NCBI GenBank assembly: GCA_013152195.1
Contig: JAADGU010000011.1
Coordinates: forward strand, 1-35,991
Source: Nitrospirota bacterium
Lineage (GTDB): Bacteria; Nitrospirota; Thermodesulfovibrionia; Thermodesulfovibrionales; JdFR-85
Direction: 5' to 3'
DNA length: 35,991 nucleotides
Each line of letters starts with the position of its first letter. Within the stretch, counting starts at the first letter, position 1. Shown here one piece after another: positions 23,739-33,238 of this stretch. The notes under the pieces are model-generated. The model ran no database searches, was not told the DNA's origin, and saw only the letters and a list, made by a program, of their open reading frames with translations. The translations under genes and the position numbers were made by a program.

Positions 23739-24664
23739 ACATGAACCTGTCAGTCAACATAGGAAAACTTGGACTTAAAAATCCCGTTATGACCGCATCC
23801 GGGACATTTGGTTACGGGGAGGAATATGCCGAGTTTGTTGACCTTGCCAGCCTCGGTGCAATTGTGGTAAAGGGGCTTTCCCTTTTACCCAGGGAAGGCA
23901 ATCCTCCTCCACGCATTGTGGAGACACCTGCAGGAATGCTTAATGCCATAGGGCTTCAGAACATAGGTGTGGAGAGTTTTATAGAGGAAAAACTCCCGTT
24001 CCTGAGGCAGTTTAATGTGCCTGTAATAGCCAACTTCTTTGGTGACTCCGTAGATGAGTATGTTGCAGCTGCAGAGAGGTTAAGCGATGTGCAGGGTATA
24101 GACGGCCTTGAGATGAATATATCATGCCCCAACAAGCAGGCGGGCTGGCTCGTTTTCGGTACAGACCCTGAGGTCACCTCTGAGGTTGTCAGTGCAGTGA
24201 GAAAGGTAACTGGCCTTCCCCTTATCGTTAAACTCTCACCGAATGTGACGGATATTGCTCTCATGGCAAGGGTTGCAGAGGATGCAGGGGCTGATGCAGT
24301 GTCTCTGATAAATACGCTTTCAGGGATGGCTATTGATATAAAGACGAGAAGACCGAAGCTGGCAAACATTACCGGGGGGTTGTCAGGTCCTGCTATCAAG
24401 CCCATAGGGATAAGGATGGTTTGGGATGTGTTCAGGGCGGTCAATATTCCGATCATAGGTTCGGGCGGTATTATGGACGGAGATGATGCAATCGAATATA
24501 TGCTTGCCGGTGCTGCTGCCGTGGCAGTGGGAACTGCAAACTTTGTAAGTCCGACAGCGACCGTGGATGTATTGTCAGGAATAAAGGATTATATGACCAC
24601 CAATGGAATTAAAGACATTTCCAGTATTAAAGGAGGCCTGATATGGGAACGAGAAGACCTTTAA
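23732..24664 (+). CDS. pyrD: Dihydroorotate dehydrogenase, class 1B catalytic subunit
   Basis: This enzyme oxidises dihydroorotate to orotate in pyrimidine synthesis, using FMN; PyrK next door makes it the NAD-linked heterotetramer type. Visible motifs: the active-site Cys in [16 protein letters not shown], the FMN lysine in [40 protein letters not shown], and the FMN phosphate loop [31 protein letters not shown]. The GTG at 23732 has GGAG five bases upstream and is preferred; an ATG is three codons later. It overlaps pyrK by 7 bp and the next gene by 22 bp. Confidence 0.95.
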   Translation: MLNMNLSVNIGKLGLKNPVMTASGTFGYGEEYAEFVDLASLGAIVVKGLSLLPREGNPPPRIVETPAGMLNAIGLQNIGVESFIEEKLPFLRQFNVPVIANFFGDSVDEYVAAAERLSDVQGIDGLEMNISCPNKQAGWLVFGTDPEVTSEVVSAVRKVTGLPLIVKLSPNVTDIALMARVAEDAGADAVSLINTLSGMAIDIKTRRPKLANITGGLSGPAIKPIGIRMVWDVFRAVNIPIIGSGGIMDGDDAIEYMLAGAAAVAVGTANFVSPTATVDVLSGIKDYMTTNGIKDISSIKGGLIWEREDL

Positions 24665-25446
24665 TTACGCTAACCTCTGATTTCGGAATGAAAGACCCCT
24701 TTGTGGGACAAATGAAGGGTGTTATTCTTAATACCAATCCTGACGTTGAAATGGTGGATATCACGCATAATATATCTCCCCATAACATAAGGGAAGGGGC
24801 TGTCCTTACGGGCCTCAGCTATCAGTACTTTCCTGTCAGGACAATACATCTGGTGGTGGTGGATCCGGGAGTGGGTTCAAGGAGGAGACCGATTATTGTG
24901 GCAACACAGAACCATTATTTTGTCGGGCCTGACAATGGTCTTTTCTCGATGGTATACAAAAAGGAAAAGGGTTCCTTTAGTGTTACCCATATAACTTCTG
25001 AGCATTACTTCCTCAGGAAAGACTCTGCAACATTTCAGGGCAGAGACATTTTTGCCCCAGTTGCGGCATGGCTTTCAAAGGGTATTCCCGTCAGTCACTT
25101 TGGTGCGGATATAGACGATTTTATGAATATCCACCTACCCGAGCCCGGAATGCCTTCCAGGAATACAATTGAAGGTGAGGTTATATATATCGATCATTTT
25201 GGTAATGCAATAACAAATATATCTTCGGATCTTCTCAGGGATTCCCTCAATGGAGGTGAAAGACTGAGGATTGTATTGAAAGGCAATGTGGTTTCATTCA
25301 AGAGGTGCTACTCGGAAGTGGAAGATAAAGATCTGTACTGTCTTATTAACAGTAGTGGTCTTCTGGAGTTTTTTATTTGCAGGGGAAATGCAGCAGAGAG
25401 TTTCGGGATCAGGATAGGTGATATTGTAGGCATTATAAAGAGCTAA
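24643..25446 (+). CDS. SAM hydrolase / SAM hydroxide adenosyltransferase (DUF62 family)
   Basis: This family splits S-adenosylmethionine to adenosine and methionine with water, related to the fluorinases and chlorinases. The 267-aa sequence has the conserved [41 protein letters not shown] and FVGPDNG blocks, a SAM-binding arrangement, and [13 protein letters not shown], with a C-terminal barrel domain. The physiological role is not settled. GGAGG lies six bases before the ATG. It is the last gene of the greA-pyrK-pyrD block and its stop overlaps by 4 bp with the stop of the convergent M16 peptidase gene. The link with nucleotide genes is consistent with purine recycling but this is inference. 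Confidence 0.9.
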   Translation: MGTRRPLITLTSDFGMKDPFVGQMKGVILNTNPDVEMVDITHNISPHNIREGAVLTGLSYQYFPVRTIHLVVVDPGVGSRRRPIIVATQNHYFVGPDNGLFSMVYKKEKGSFSVTHITSEHYFLRKDSATFQGRDIFAPVAAWLSKGIPVSHFGADIDDFMNIHLPEPGMPSRNTIEGEVIYIDHFGNAITNISSDLLRDSLNGGERLRIVLKGNVVSFKRCYSEVEDKDLYCLINSSGLLEFFICRGNAAESFGIRIGDIVGIIKS

Positions 25447-26675
25447 ATTGAGGCATTTTTCACAGGTCCGAGAACCGTCAATGCGAATTTCCTGTCACTG
25501 AAGAGTCTGTCAGAGAGCTCCCTTACCTCAGAGAAGCGGACTCCGTCAATGGCCTTCATAATCTCTGAAGGAGATATATACTTTCCATAATAGATTTCCT
25601 GGCGTGCAAGGTTATTCATCCTTCCTGATGTGGATTCAAGGGCAAGAACAAGGTTTCCCTTGAGTTGTTTTTTTGCCCTCATCAGTTCATCTTCAGATAC
25701 TGTATCCTTGAAGGTGACGAGTTCATTCCTTATTATGTCTATTACCTGCTGGTATTTTTTCCTGCCTGTACCCACGTATACACCGAAAAGCCCCGAATCA
25801 TGGTAAGAGGAAGTGAAGGAATATACAGAATAAGCAAGTCCCCTCTGCTCCCGGATCTCCTGAAAGAGCCTTGAACTGACTCCGGCGCCGATAACGGTAT
25901 TCAGCAATAACATTGCATATCGCTCCGGACTTCCCTGGGCAATACCCTCTGCTCCGATACAGAGATGCACTTCTGCGCACTCTTTTGTTACCACATTTGT
26001 TCCGTGATGAAATTTCGGTTTTGAGTAAGTGTGGGGTTGGGAGCTGTTGCTGATTGTTCCGATGGAGCGGTTAAGCCCCTTTAAAACCTCTTCATGCTCA
26101 ATATTGCCAGCACATGATATGACAATGTTGTTGATGGTGTAATACTTTTTTATATGTTCAGCCAGGTCTTTTTTCGTGAAGGACCTTACTGTTTTTTTAG
26201 TGCCAAGTATACCCAGACCAATGCCTTCCCTGTTCCAGACATATTCACTGAACAGGTCGTGGATGTAATCGTCTGGGGTGTCTTCCACCATCTTTATCTC
26301 TTCAATAACAATTCCTTTTTCCTTCTCTATCTCGTCTTCAGGCAGCCGGGAGTGAAGAAAGATATCCATGAGCAGGTCAGTGCCCTTTTCAAGGTAATCG
26401 TCGAGCAGCTTTATGTAGAAAGTTGTTGTTTCCTTGGATGTGTAGGCATTGAGGTCTCCGCCAAGGGAGTCTATTTCAACGGCTATCTCTTTCTGTGAAC
26501 GTCTTTTTGTGCCTTTAAAGAGCATGTGTTCAAGGAAGTGGGATATCCCGTTTTTCTGCTTTGTCTCATACCTTGAGCCCACCTTTACCCATATGCCGAG
26601 GCATACTGAGCGAACACCCTTTATCCGTTCCAGCAGGACGGGTATTTTGTTATCGAGATATTCTTTTTTGAACAT
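25443..26675 (-). CDS. M16-family zinc peptidase (processing-peptidase-like)
   Basis: This is an M16B-type protease of 410 aa, cytosolic because no signal peptide is present. It carries the inverted zinc motif HxxEH in GISHFLEHMLFKGT near residues 45-58, with the downstream glutamate ligand in EKGIVIEEIKMVEDTP, and the second-half structural motif around GAGVSSRLFQEIREQRGLAYSVYSF, typical of the mitochondrial-processing-peptidase group. In many bacteria a gene of this type follows pnp and rpsO, as it does here, with 189 bp between. Natural substrates are unknown. The ATG at 26675 is well placed. Confidence 0.9.
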   Translation of the reverse strand: MFKKEYLDNKIPVLLERIKGVRSVCLGIWVKVGSRYETKQKNGISHFLEHMLFKGTKRRSQKEIAVEIDSLGGDLNAYTSKETTTFYIKLLDDYLEKGTDLLMDIFLHSRLPEDEIEKEKGIVIEEIKMVEDTPDDYIHDLFSEYVWNREGIGLGILGTKKTVRSFTKKDLAEHIKKYYTINNIVISCAGNIEHEEVLKGLNRSIGTISNSSQPHTYSKPKFHHGTNVVTKECAEVHLCIGAEGIAQGSPERYAMLLLNTVIGAGVSSRLFQEIREQRGLAYSVYSFTSSYHDSGLFGVYVGTGRKKYQQVIDIIRNELVTFKDTVSEDELMRAKKQLKGNLVLALESTSGRMNNLARQEIYYGKYISPSEIMKAIDGVRFSEVRELSDRLFSDRKFALTVLGPVKNASI

Positions 26676-26816
26676 GGTCTTTGCTCCGGATGTTGTCTGT
26701 AAATAATCCTGTTTACCTTTCCCCGGCGTCTGCCTGTGTGTTGCCTGCAGACAGGGAAATAGAGCAGGGGAGCTGGAATTGAAGAAACAGGTTTATAGGT
26801 TGGAGGGTAAACTTCA

Positions 26817-26840
26817 GGGACCTGTTTTTTTAACAGGCCC
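26817..26840 (-). other. Hairpin after pnp
   Basis: GGG-A-CCTGTT (26817-26826) and AACAGG-CCC (26832-26840) pair with one bulged A around a T-rich loop. On the minus strand it lies 25 bp after the pnp stop, but no U-tract follows, so it may slow decay of the pnp mRNA or act as a weak terminator. Confidence 0.35.
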
Positions 26841-26864
26841 CTAAAACTTCAGAGCTTGCTCTGT

Positions 26865-28982
26865 CTATCCCTTTGTCTTTCCTTTGGCCTCTTCCCGAAG
26901 GGCTTCTTTTCTGCTTAACTTGAGTCTTCCCATATCATCAATCTCTATGACCTTGACAGGGAATTCATCACCGTAATTAATCACGTCTGTAACCTTCCCA
27001 ACCCGTTCATCTGATATCTGGGAAATATGCAAGAGCCCTTCCACTCCGGGCAGTACTTCAACAAAGGCACCGAAGTCTACAACTTTTTTGACCTTTCCCA
27101 TATATATCCTGCCAACCTCTACATCCTGAACAATTCCTTCTATAATTTCTTTTGCCTTCATGGCGGATGCCTCGTCAGCAGATGCAATGTTGATAAGCCC
27201 TGTATCATCTATGTCGATTTTTACGCCAGTCTGTTCAGTTATTCCCCTGATTACCTTCCCCCCTACGCCAATTACATCCCTTATCTTTTCCGGCTTGATC
27301 TGCAGGGTATATATTCTTGGTGCATTGGGAGCGAGATTCTTTCGGGGCTCAGGCAGTGTCTCGTTCATCTTCTCCAGTATGTGGAATCTTCCAGCTCTTG
27401 CCTGTTCAAGTGCCGACTCCATTATCTCCCTGGTTATACCGCTTATCTTCACGTCCATCTGAAATGCGGTTACGCCTTTTTTTGTTCCTGTAACCTTGAA
27501 ATCCATATCTCCAAGGTGGTCTTCAAGCCCCAGTATATCCGAGAGTATTACGGTCTTGTCACTTTCGTGTATGAGTCCCATTGCAATGCCGGCCACAGGT
27601 GTTTCAATGGGTACACCTGCGTCCATGAGAGCAAGGGTTGCACCACAGACTGTTGCCATGGATGATGAACCATTCGATTCCAGGATATCAGAGACTATCC
27701 GTATGGTATACGGGAACTTTTCCTTGGAGGGTATCACCGGCTTCAGTGACTTCTCCGCAAGTGCGCCGTGACCGATCTCTCTCCTGCCGGTGAATCCCAG
27801 TCGCTTTACCTCACCGACACTGAAGGGCGGGAAATTGTAGTGGAGCATGAAGGATTTAAATGTTTCACCTTCAAGTGCGTCTATCCTTTGCTCATCCGCT
27901 GATGTGCCAAGGGTAACTGCCACAAGCGCCTGGGTCTCGCCCCTGACAAAGAGGGCTGAACCATGCACTTTTGGCAGGAAACCAACCTTGCCGTATATGT
28001 GTCTTATGTCCTCAGGCTTTCTTCCGTCGGTTCTCACACCTTCGTCTATGATCATCCTCCTGACGAGGTCTTTTTCAATGTCATGGAATATCCCTGATAT
28101 CTCTTTTGCCCTGTCCCCTTCTTCAGAAGTGAACTTTTCAATTGCTTCCTCAAGCAGGAGGTCCAGGATTTCCTGTCTCTTCATCTTCGATGGTATCCTG
28201 ACAGCCTCTTTCATCCTGTCAATTACAAAAGACCTGACGTTTTCTTTGAGTGTCCCGTCAATTTCTACTGGATTAATTTTCCTCTTGGGTTTGCCGCATA
28301 CCTCTGCAAGCTTTCTCTGAATTGTGTTTATCTTTTTTATCTCTTCATGCGCAACATCTATTGCCTCAAGAACAATCTCCTCTGATACCTCAATTGCGCT
28401 GCCTTCAACCATCATGACTGCGTCATCTGTTCCGGCTACAACAAAGTTCAGATCCATATTCTCAAGTTCTTCCAGGGATGGTAATACCACAAACTCTCCG
28501 TCGATCCTTCCGACCCTTACTGCTGATACAGGACCGTCAAAGGGTATATCCGATATCATAAGGGCAGTGGAGACCCCTATGATTCCAAGGATATCCGATA
28601 CGTTTTCATCACCAAACGAAATGACCGATGCTATACCCTGTGTCTCTGAACGGAAACCATCGGGGAAGAGTGGTCTGATGGGTCTGTCGATCAGACGGGA
28701 TGCAAGCACTTCTTTCTCGGAAGGCTTTCCTTCCCTCTTGAAAAATCCCCCTGGAATCTTTCCTGCTGCGTATGCCTTTTCCTGGTAATCAATTGTTAAC
28801 GGAAAGAAATCAAGGTCTTTTCTTTCCCTTTTCGAAGCTACTGCTGTAGCAAGAACCACAGTGTCACCGTAGCTTATTAAAGCCGAACCATCAGATTGTT
28901 TTGCAAGCTCCCCTGTTTCAATTATAAGCTGATGTTCTCTGATCTCATGTTTTTCTCTGTGTGGAGCGTCCATTCCTGACAT
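26865..28982 (-). CDS. pnp: Polyribonucleotide nucleotidyltransferase (PNPase)
   Basis: This is the trimeric 3'-5' phosphorolytic exoribonuclease of RNA decay. The order of domains is standard: first RNase PH domain (ADGS-like KQSDGSALISYGDTVVL, LASRLIDRPIRPLFPDGF), helical linker, second RNase PH domain with RTDGRKPEDIRHI, FMLHYNFPPFSVGE, GRREIGHGALAEKSL and the catalytic DxxMxxAGxPI-like DAGVPIETPVAGIAMGL, then a KH domain (VIGVGGKVIRGITEQTGVKIDI) and a C-terminal S1 domain (VGRIYMGKVKKVVDFGAFVEV). The frame runs from GTG 28994; I use the ATG at 28982, since the conserved region begins a few residues on and the GTG has no good ribosome site. It follows rpsO in the usual order. Confidence 0.97.
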   Translation of the reverse strand: MSGMDAPHREKHEIREHQLIIETGELAKQSDGSALISYGDTVVLATAVASKRERKDLDFFPLTIDYQEKAYAAGKIPGGFFKREGKPSEKEVLASRLIDRPIRPLFPDGFRSETQGIASVISFGDENVSDILGIIGVSTALMISDIPFDGPVSAVRVGRIDGEFVVLPSLEELENMDLNFVVAGTDDAVMMVEGSAIEVSEEIVLEAIDVAHEEIKKINTIQRKLAEVCGKPKRKINPVEIDGTLKENVRSFVIDRMKEAVRIPSKMKRQEILDLLLEEAIEKFTSEEGDRAKEISGIFHDIEKDLVRRMIIDEGVRTDGRKPEDIRHIYGKVGFLPKVHGSALFVRGETQALVAVTLGTSADEQRIDALEGETFKSFMLHYNFPPFSVGEVKRLGFTGRREIGHGALAEKSLKPVIPSKEKFPYTIRIVSDILESNGSSSMATVCGATLALMDAGVPIETPVAGIAMGLIHESDKTVILSDILGLEDHLGDMDFKVTGTKKGVTAFQMDVKISGITREIMESALEQARAGRFHILEKMNETLPEPRKNLAPNAPRIYTLQIKPEKIRDVIGVGGKVIRGITEQTGVKIDIDDTGLINIASADEASAMKAKEIIEGIVQDVEVGRIYMGKVKKVVDFGAFVEVLPGVEGLLHISQISDERVGKVTDVINYGDEFPVKVIEIDDMGRLKLSRKEALREEAKGKTKG

Positions 28983-28996
28983 GTAAGTTGTCACCT

Positions 28997-29269
28997 CTAC
29001 TTTCTTAATCCTAAGCGCTCAATGAGCTTCTCATACCGCTGTTTGTCGCTGGTTTTCAGGTAGTTAAGGAGTTTTCTCCTCTGGGATACCAGCTTCAGTA
29101 ATCCCCGCCTTGAATGATGGTCCTTTTTATGGACCTTGAAATGCTCTGTGAGATAAGTTATTCTCTCTGTAAGCAAGGCTACCTGAACCTCCGGTGAACC
29201 AGTATCCTTTGCGTGTACCTTGAATGCTTCGATAATGCCGTCTTTTTTCTCTTTTGTGAGAGGCACCAT
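28997..29269 (-). CDS. rpsO: 30S ribosomal protein S15
   Basis: This ribosomal protein binds the central domain of 16S rRNA early in assembly. The 90-aa sequence is the standard S15: [52 protein letters not shown] lies just before the ATG at 29269. In many bacteria S15 represses its own translation by binding its leader; a long imperfect hairpin in this leader is listed separately. pnp follows within 15 bp, the conserved rpsO-pnp order. Confidence 0.97.
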   Translation of the reverse strand: MVPLTKEKKDGIIEAFKVHAKDTGSPEVQVALLTERITYLTEHFKVHKKDHHSRRGLLKLVSQRRKLLNYLKTSDKQRYEKLIERLGLRK

Positions 29270-29292
29270 ATCACCCCTTTCTTTAAATTATT

Positions 29293-29340
29293 AGAGAGCC
29301 GTGCACAAATTGTGAACAGAATAATTGTGTGACGGTCTCT
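29293..29340 (-). promoter_or_regulatory. Long imperfect hairpin in the rpsO leader
   Basis: On the minus strand AGAGACCGT (29340-29332) pairs with ACGGCTCTCT (29302-29293), with one bulged base, and the interior continues as CACA/TGTG and AATT/AATT pairs around a loop of ~11 bases. It sits about 25 bp before the S15 start codon and lacks a U-tract. S15 autoregulation via leader structures is established in other bacteria, in several unrelated forms; whether this one is bound by S15 is unknown. Confidence 0.4.
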
Positions 29341-29427
29341 TTATTGATTTTATTAACCTGAGTTAAAATAGTCTGCCTTAAAGGATAGCATAGTAGCTAT
29401 TGAGATGTAAAGGATATCAGGGGCGTC

Positions 29428-31401
29428 CTAAACCCTGTTCCTCACAAGCTCCTCTACAACAGAAGGATCAGCAAGTGTTGAGATATCACCAAGGTCCCCG
29501 GTCTCTCCGCCTGCAATCTTTCTGAGTATCCTCCTCATTATCTTGCCGCTGCGGGTCTTTGGCAATCCCGGGGTGAACTGTATCCTGTCCGGTTTTGCTA
29601 TTGGACCGATCAGCTTTCTTACATGATTCTTGAGTGATTCCTCAAGTGCCTTATCGGACTGGACCCCTTCCTGCAGCACAACAAAGGCATATATTCCCTC
29701 CCCCTTTATTTCATGGGGATAACCAACCACTGCAGCTTCTGCCACTTTTTCATGGCTTACAAGGGCTGACTCGACCTCTGCAGTCCCTATCCTGTGGCCT
29801 GAGACGTTCAGGACGTCATCTATCCTGCCCATCAGCCAGAAATCTCCGTCTTCGTCAATCCTTGCCCCATCTCCTGTAAAGTATCTGCCGGGGAACCTGC
29901 TGAAATAAACCTCTTTGAATCTTTTTCCATCAATATCTCCGAACATACCCCTTAATATGCCGGGCCAGGGTTTTTCAATGACAAGATATCCGCCTTCGTT
30001 TGTCTCGGCAGGTGTACCATCTTCTTTAAGTATATTCGGCACCACTCCGGGGAAGGGCCTGTTTGCAGAGCCGGGTTTCAGTGTCATGGCTCCCGGCAGG
30101 GGTGTTATGAGAATTCCGCCTGTTTCTGTCTGCCACCAAGTGTCCACAATGGGAAGCTTCTCCTTCCCCACATGGGTGTGATACCACATCCATGCCTCGG
30201 GATTTATCGGCTCTCCAACTGTACCAAGGAGCCTGAGGCTTGAGAGGTCATGCTGGTGTACCCACTGCTCTCCCTCCCTCATCAACGCCCTTATTACAGT
30301 GGGCGCAGTGTAGATTATGTTAACCTGGTGTTTATCAACTATATCCCAGAATCTGCCCGGGTCAGGATAGTTTGGCACTCCTTCGAACATAAGAGATGTA
30401 GCCCCGGCAGAGAGGGGGCCATAGACAATGTAGCTGTGGCCTGTTATCCATCCAATGTCTGCTGTGCAGAAATGAATGTCTTCATCGTGATAATCAAAGA
30501 TCCATTTGAAGGTGAGGTTTGTATATAAAAGGTAGCCGCCTGTTGTATGCAGGACCCCTTTTGGTTTTCCTGTTGACCCGGATGTGTAGAGTATAAAGAG
30601 GGGGTCCTCGGCATCCATCTGCTCGGGTTCACAGTAGTTGGAGATATCCTTTGCTGCCATTTCTTCATGCCACCAGTAGTCCCTTCCGGCCTCCATGCTC
30701 ACATCCCCGGATGACCTCCTGACAACTATTGTCTTTTCTACAGTTGGACAGTCAATCAATGCCTCATCAGCATTTGCCTTCAGTGGCACCTTTTTCCCGG
30801 CCCTTATTCCCTCGTCTGCAGTGATGACGAGCTTTGCCTCACAGTCGTTTATCCTGTCCCTGAGAGATTTGGATGAGAAGCCGCCAAAGACGATACTGTG
30901 AATAGCCCCGATTCTTGCGCAGGCAAGCATGGCTATTGCCAGCTCGGGAACCATGGAGAGGTAGATCGTCACCCTGTCGCCCCTGCCGATTCCGTGTTTT
31001 TTCAGGACATTGGCGAACCTGTTGACTTCATGGTAAAGCTGCTGGTACGTGTAGGTCCTGTAATGGCCTTCATCCGACTCCCAGATTATGGCTGCCTTAT
31101 TCCTCAAAGGGGTGCTGATGTACCTGTCAAGACAGTTGTATGAGGCATTCAGTTTTCCGCCGGCAAACCATTTTACAAAGGGTTTCTCAAAGTCATACTC
31201 AAGCACCCTGTCCCATTTTTTGAACCAGGAGAGATTTTTCTCTGCCATCTCTGCCCAGAATCCCTCGGGGTCTTCCACAGAGCGGCGATAGATAGCCTCA
31301 TATTCAGCCATGTTCTTGATATGGGCCTTACGTGAAAACTCCTCAGATGGTGGAAAAGTCCTCTGTTCATCAAGTAAGACAGAAATCCCCTTTTCTGACA
31401 T
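29428..31401 (-). CDS. acs: Acetyl-CoA synthetase (AMP-forming)
   Basis: This enzyme activates acetate to acetyl-CoA through acetyl-AMP. The 657-aa protein is full length for Acs: N-terminal ACAS_N region ([19 protein letters not shown]), the AMP-binding P-loop [20 protein letters not shown], the acetate pocket region [11 protein letters not shown], the hinge [20 protein letters not shown], and the C-terminal domain with [15 protein letters not shown] and the acetylatable lysine in [21 protein letters not shown] lies just before the ATG at 31401. It is monocistronic; the upstream AT-rich region (31402-31600) shows no clear promoter that I trust. Confidence 0.98.
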   Translation of the reverse strand: MSEKGISVLLDEQRTFPPSEEFSRKAHIKNMAEYEAIYRRSVEDPEGFWAEMAEKNLSWFKKWDRVLEYDFEKPFVKWFAGGKLNASYNCLDRYISTPLRNKAAIIWESDEGHYRTYTYQQLYHEVNRFANVLKKHGIGRGDRVTIYLSMVPELAIAMLACARIGAIHSIVFGGFSSKSLRDRINDCEAKLVITADEGIRAGKKVPLKANADEALIDCPTVEKTIVVRRSSGDVSMEAGRDYWWHEEMAAKDISNYCEPEQMDAEDPLFILYTSGSTGKPKGVLHTTGGYLLYTNLTFKWIFDYHDEDIHFCTADIGWITGHSYIVYGPLSAGATSLMFEGVPNYPDPGRFWDIVDKHQVNIIYTAPTVIRALMREGEQWVHQHDLSSLRLLGTVGEPINPEAWMWYHTHVGKEKLPIVDTWWQTETGGILITPLPGAMTLKPGSANRPFPGVVPNILKEDGTPAETNEGGYLVIEKPWPGILRGMFGDIDGKRFKEVYFSRFPGRYFTGDGARIDEDGDFWLMGRIDDVLNVSGHRIGTAEVESALVSHEKVAEAAVVGYPHEIKGEGIYAFVVLQEGVQSDKALEESLKNHVRKLIGPIAKPDRIQFTPGLPKTRSGKIMRRILRKIAGGETGDLGDISTLADPSVVEELVRNRV

Positions 31402-31598
31402 CGTGACCTCCTTGTTTAGTAAATCAGAGATATACTTTTTAATACTTTAGCAGAAATTACCGTTTGGTTCCTCTATTTTATAGGATGGATTTGTTTTTTT
31501 TCTCATTTTTTTGTTTTTTGTGATAAAATTTTTCTGTAGTACCGGTTCCAATAACCCTGCATATCTTGATTCGGGTTATAGAAAGGTATAACAGTCTG

Positions 31599-31607
31599 TG
31601 ATATAAT
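31599..31607 (+). promoter_or_regulatory. Extended -10 promoter for the HD-GYP gene
   Basis: TG-A-TATAAT at 31599-31607 is a perfect extended -10 element with no good -35. It would start transcription near 31614, leaving a leader of ~60-110 bases before the possible GTG starts (31678 or 31729). Confidence 0.5.
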
Positions 31608-31728
31608 CGAATTATGCGGTATGAGAGTCTTCTCCTGAGGGGGCACAGGGGGAAGGAGATTTCACTCGTGGTCATCTGTGAATGCGGTTAAAAAACAAGG
31701 AGCTTGCACGAGATCCTGGGGGGGTAGA

Positions 31729-32853
31729 GTGAACAGTGGTTTGAATCACAGGAAAAAAGGCTTCAGAATTCTCATTGTCGATAGTGATGAAGAAGATATA
31801 AAACTCTTGAGGTCATTTTGTGAAGATCATGGGTATGAAACAATTGTAGCCAGAAATAGCCATGAGGCCGTGGAGCAGACTCTTCAGCACTTACCAGACC
31901 TTATACTTATGGATGAGATGATGCCTGAAATGAAAGGGATTGAGATTGCGGAGAGACTCAAATCCCATGAGCTTACCGGGCATATCCCTATTGTTATACT
32001 CTCAACCCCTGATTCATCACTGGAACGCAGTGCAGGTATTGCCAGAGGTGTTGATGACTTTCTTTTAAAACCCGTCGATTCAGTTGAATTTACCCTGAGA
32101 GTGAAGAATCTGTTGAAGCTCAAGGAGTGCCGTGATTTCTTAAGACAGCATAAGCGGATACTTGAGGACCAGGTGGCAGAGAAGATAAAGGCTTTTGAGG
32201 GGGCGTTTGAGAGACTTGAAAAGGTATACAGGAGGATCAGGACAGGGTATGCTGAGACAGTTTTCAGGCTCACCCTTGCCTCTGAGTACAAGGATGAAGA
32301 CTCAGGAGCGCATATAAAAAGGATCAGTTTGTATACAAAGGTGCTTGCATCTGCTCTGGGTATGAGCAAGGAGTATATAGAGACTATTTATTATGCTTCA
32401 CCAATGCATGACATAGGGAAAGTGGGGATTCCCGAGAGAGTTCTTCTCAAAAAGGGAGGCCTCACTCCTGAAGAATGGGAGATCGTAAAGACCCACACCA
32501 CTATTGGAGCGCAGATTCTCAGGAATTCAAACTCCCCTTACCTGAGGATGGCTGAGGAGATTGCCCTTACCCATCACGAAAGATGGGACGGGAGCGGTTA
32601 TCCAAAAGGGCTTAAAGGTGAGAAGATTCCGGTATCAGGAAGGATAATGAACATCGTGGACCAGTATGATGCATTGAGGAGCAGAAGACCCTACAAGCCG
32701 GTAATGGACCATGAGAGCGTTGTCAATATCCTTACTGCCGGGGATGTCAAAAGCATGCCGAAACATTTTGATCCACAGGTTTTTGAGGCCTTCATGAGGT
32801 CATCCGAGATGTTCAGGGAGATTTATGAGGCACGCAGGGATGATCTTGGCTGA
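31729..32853 (+). CDS. Response regulator with HD-GYP cyclic-di-GMP phosphodiesterase output domain
   Basis: This two-domain protein has an N-terminal receiver (FRILIVDSDEEDIKLL, acceptor Asp in DLILMDEMMPEMKG, KPVDSVEF) and a C-terminal HD-GYP domain: HIKRISLYTKVLASALG, the HD pair in MHDIGKVGIPERVLLKKGG, HTTIGAQIL, HHERWDGSGYPKGL (the GYP motif), and IVDQYDALRSRRPYKP. All predicted metal ligands are present, so hydrolysis of cyclic-di-GMP is likely. I prefer the GTG at 31729, after a G-rich ribosome site; the frame is open from a GTG at 31678. A short coiled linker joins the domains. The input kinase is not in the window. In a motile organism with the flagellar genes nearby a motility or biofilm role is plausible. 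Confidence 0.9.
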   Translation: MNSGLNHRKKGFRILIVDSDEEDIKLLRSFCEDHGYETIVARNSHEAVEQTLQHLPDLILMDEMMPEMKGIEIAERLKSHELTGHIPIVILSTPDSSLERSAGIARGVDDFLLKPVDSVEFTLRVKNLLKLKECRDFLRQHKRILEDQVAEKIKAFEGAFERLEKVYRRIRTGYAETVFRLTLASEYKDEDSGAHIKRISLYTKVLASALGMSKEYIETIYYASPMHDIGKVGIPERVLLKKGGLTPEEWEIVKTHTTIGAQILRNSNSPYLRMAEEIALTHHERWDGSGYPKGLKGEKIPVSGRIMNIVDQYDALRSRRPYKPVMDHESVVNILTAGDVKSMPKHFDPQVFEAFMRSSEMFREIYEARRDDLG

Positions 32854-32859
32854 AAAACA

Positions 32860-32882
32860 GGAGACATGAACCGGCTGTCTCC
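32860..32882 (+). terminator. Terminator-like hairpin after the HD-GYP gene
   Basis: GGAGACA (32860-32866) and TGTCTCC (32876-32882) pair perfectly around a 9-base loop, seven bases after the stop codon. AAAC/GTTT on the flanks extends the stem weakly. The U-tract is poor. Confidence 0.4.
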
Positions 32883-32921
32883 ATGTTTATGATATAAATC
32901 ATGGGTCTTTCCCGGATATCA

Positions 32922-32930
32922 TGGTATAAT
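32922..32930 (+). promoter_or_regulatory. Extended -10 promoter of the small Cys-rich gene
   Basis: TG-G-TATAAT at 32922-32930 is a perfect extended -10 element. The predicted start, ~7 bases on, coincides with the A of the ATG at 32937, implying a leaderless message. Confidence 0.5.
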
Positions 32931-32936
32931 CAGACT

Positions 32937-33191
32937 ATGAGTAACTTTAATGAAGGATGTCCCGGCAGCGTAGAGATAAAGAGCCCGTTTCCCGAGGAGA
33001 TAATCTGCCTCTTTTGCGGCAGTACGGTCGAAATATGGTCGGACGAGACCGAGGCTGTATGTGGTAAGTGCGGGAAAGTTGTTACAAGGGATATGAGGCA
33101 AACATGTCTTGACTGGTGTCCTGCTGCGAAGGAGTGTGTAGGGGCTGAAAAGTACGAACGGCTCATGAAAAAGAAGAAGAAAGGCGAGTAA
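32937..33191 (+). CDS. Small cysteine-rich (zinc-ribbon-like) protein
   Basis: This 84-aa soluble protein has two CxxC pairs, in IICLFCGS and AVCGKCGK, with a third group of Cys in TCLDWCPAAKECVG, so one zinc ribbon plus an additional metal site or disulfide group is plausible. It ends in a highly basic tail (ERLMKKKKKGE). I do not recognise a named family. The ATG at 32937 (giving MSNFNEGCPG) has no ribosome site but lies at the predicted transcription start; an ATG in frame at 32901 would precede the promoter's -10 element. It follows the HD-GYP gene by 83 bp. Confidence 0.6.
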   Translation: MSNFNEGCPGSVEIKSPFPEEIICLFCGSTVEIWSDETEAVCGKCGKVVTRDMRQTCLDWCPAAKECVGAEKYERLMKKKKKGE

Positions 33192-33215
33192 CTCCTCCAT
33201 TGTATAGACATATGT

Positions 33216-33238
33216 TCCTGTTTCAGGACCTTTCTTTT
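33216..33238 (+). terminator. Possible terminator of the Cys-rich gene
   Basis: TCCTG-TTT-CAGGA at 33216-33228 is followed by CC and TTTCTTTT at 33231-33238 on the plus strand. The stem is short. It overlaps the stop codon of the convergent TPR gene. Confidence 0.35.

Noticed and set aside
27027-27665. Plus-strand open frame opposite pnp
   Set aside because: Cys/Tyr-rich shadow translation of the conserved pnp KH/RNase PH region; no supporting features.
31478-31675. Minus-strand open frame in the gap before acs
   Set aside because: Basic, low-complexity translation with no ribosome site or homology pattern; it overlaps a good plus-strand promoter.
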